From: Cunninghamella blakesleeana
Lineage: Eukaryota > Mucoromycota > Mucoromycetes > Mucorales > Cunninghamellaceae
DNA length: 64,000 nt
Assembly (NCBI GenBank): GCA_017871115.1
Contig: JAFCIZ010000005.1
Span: forward strand, 1,054,001-1,118,000
Direction of reading: 5' to 3'
The translations under genes were made by a program, and so were the position numbers. Positions within the stretch are counted from its first letter, which is position 1, and each line of letters begins with the position of its first letter. Below the pieces are notes generated by a model, which searched no databases, was not told where the DNA came from, and worked only from the letters and a program-made list of their open reading frames with translations. Of the stretch, positions 63,845 to 64,000 are shown in pieces.

Positions 63845-64000
63845 GTAAAAATAAAAGAAAATTAAAGGGAGAGAAAAAGGGAAAGAATAAGGATAATAAT
63901 CTAATATAAATGGAAATAATAATATACAATAAAAAATATAAATACAGTAAAAAGGGCTTATAGTAAAACTAACATGTGTAACATTATTTACTTTTTCTAT
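63845..64000 (+). other. first intron of the PCNA gene (incomplete)
   Basis: Purine- and AT-rich sequence beginning with the donor GTAAAA; no acceptor that resumes the clamp sequence is visible before the edge. Confidence 0.7.

Overview
This window is nuclear DNA of an early-diverging filamentous fungus, most likely Mucoromycota and probably Mucorales. The evidence is strongly AT-rich intergenic DNA, many short AT-rich GT-AG introns, asparagine, serine and glutamine runs inside proteins, and a gene set (NRC-2/FPK1-type AGC kinase, CLIP-170, Tim54, PSP1, Mvp1, Edc1/PNRC, mitochondrial ATP synthase alpha) that is plainly fungal. The species assignment is inference. I saw no rRNA, convincing tRNA, CRISPR array or intact transposon. 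Exon structures were built by hand; frame arithmetic closes for every multi-exon model given.

Layout, left to right. 1-2 kb: 3' part of an NAD kinase gene (+), convergent with a small secreted Cys-rich protein (-). 3.6-6.7 kb: mitochondrial ABCB8-type ABC transporter (+). 7.6 kb: doubtful orphan ORF. 8.6-10.4 kb: secreted subtilisin (+). 11.1-14.7 kb: coiled-coil protein (+), short Cut8/Sts1-like proteasome-tether protein (+) and acidic orphan (-); the first and third both end in an Atg8-binding-like WEIL motif. 16.4-17.0 kb: PNRC/Edc1-like decapping activator (-). 17.7-21.8 kb: CLIP-170 orthologue (+). 22.3-24.1 kb: ADF-H/coiled-coil/PH protein (+). 25.0-28.1 kb: class II histone deacetylase (-), divergent from 28.4-32.2 kb: NMA111 nuclear HtrA protease (+). 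32.8-34.0 kb: membrane-anchored heme-thiolate peroxidase (+). 34.8-37.8 kb: STE20-like kinase (-). 38.3-39.7 kb: Tim54 (-). 42.2-44.2 kb: orphan coiled-coil membrane protein (+). 45.9-46.4 kb: decayed multi-pass membrane protein. 47.5-49.9 kb: mitochondrial RsmH-type rRNA methyltransferase (-). 50.2-52.2 kb: PSP1-domain protein (-). 54.2-54.9 kb: small RVxF (PP1-docking) protein (-). 55.3-57.4 kb: NRC-2/FPK1 kinase (+). 57.9-60.0 kb: ATP synthase alpha (+). 60.4-63.1 kb: Mvp1/SNX8 sorting nexin (-), divergent from PCNA (+), which runs off the right edge.

The genes do not form one pathway; this is ordinary fungal gene order. Recurring themes are mitochondrial biogenesis (ABCB8, Tim54, RsmH, ATP synthase alpha), protein quality control or trafficking (NMA111, Cut8-like, Mvp1, AIM-bearing orphans) and cytoskeletal or signalling proteins (CLIP-170, ADF-H/PH, two kinases, RVxF protein). 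The best candidates for something undescribed are the WEIL-tailed orphan pair around the Cut8-like gene, the orphan membrane protein with an AIM-like site, the HDAC with an altered HH motif, and the decayed membrane protein at 46 kb.
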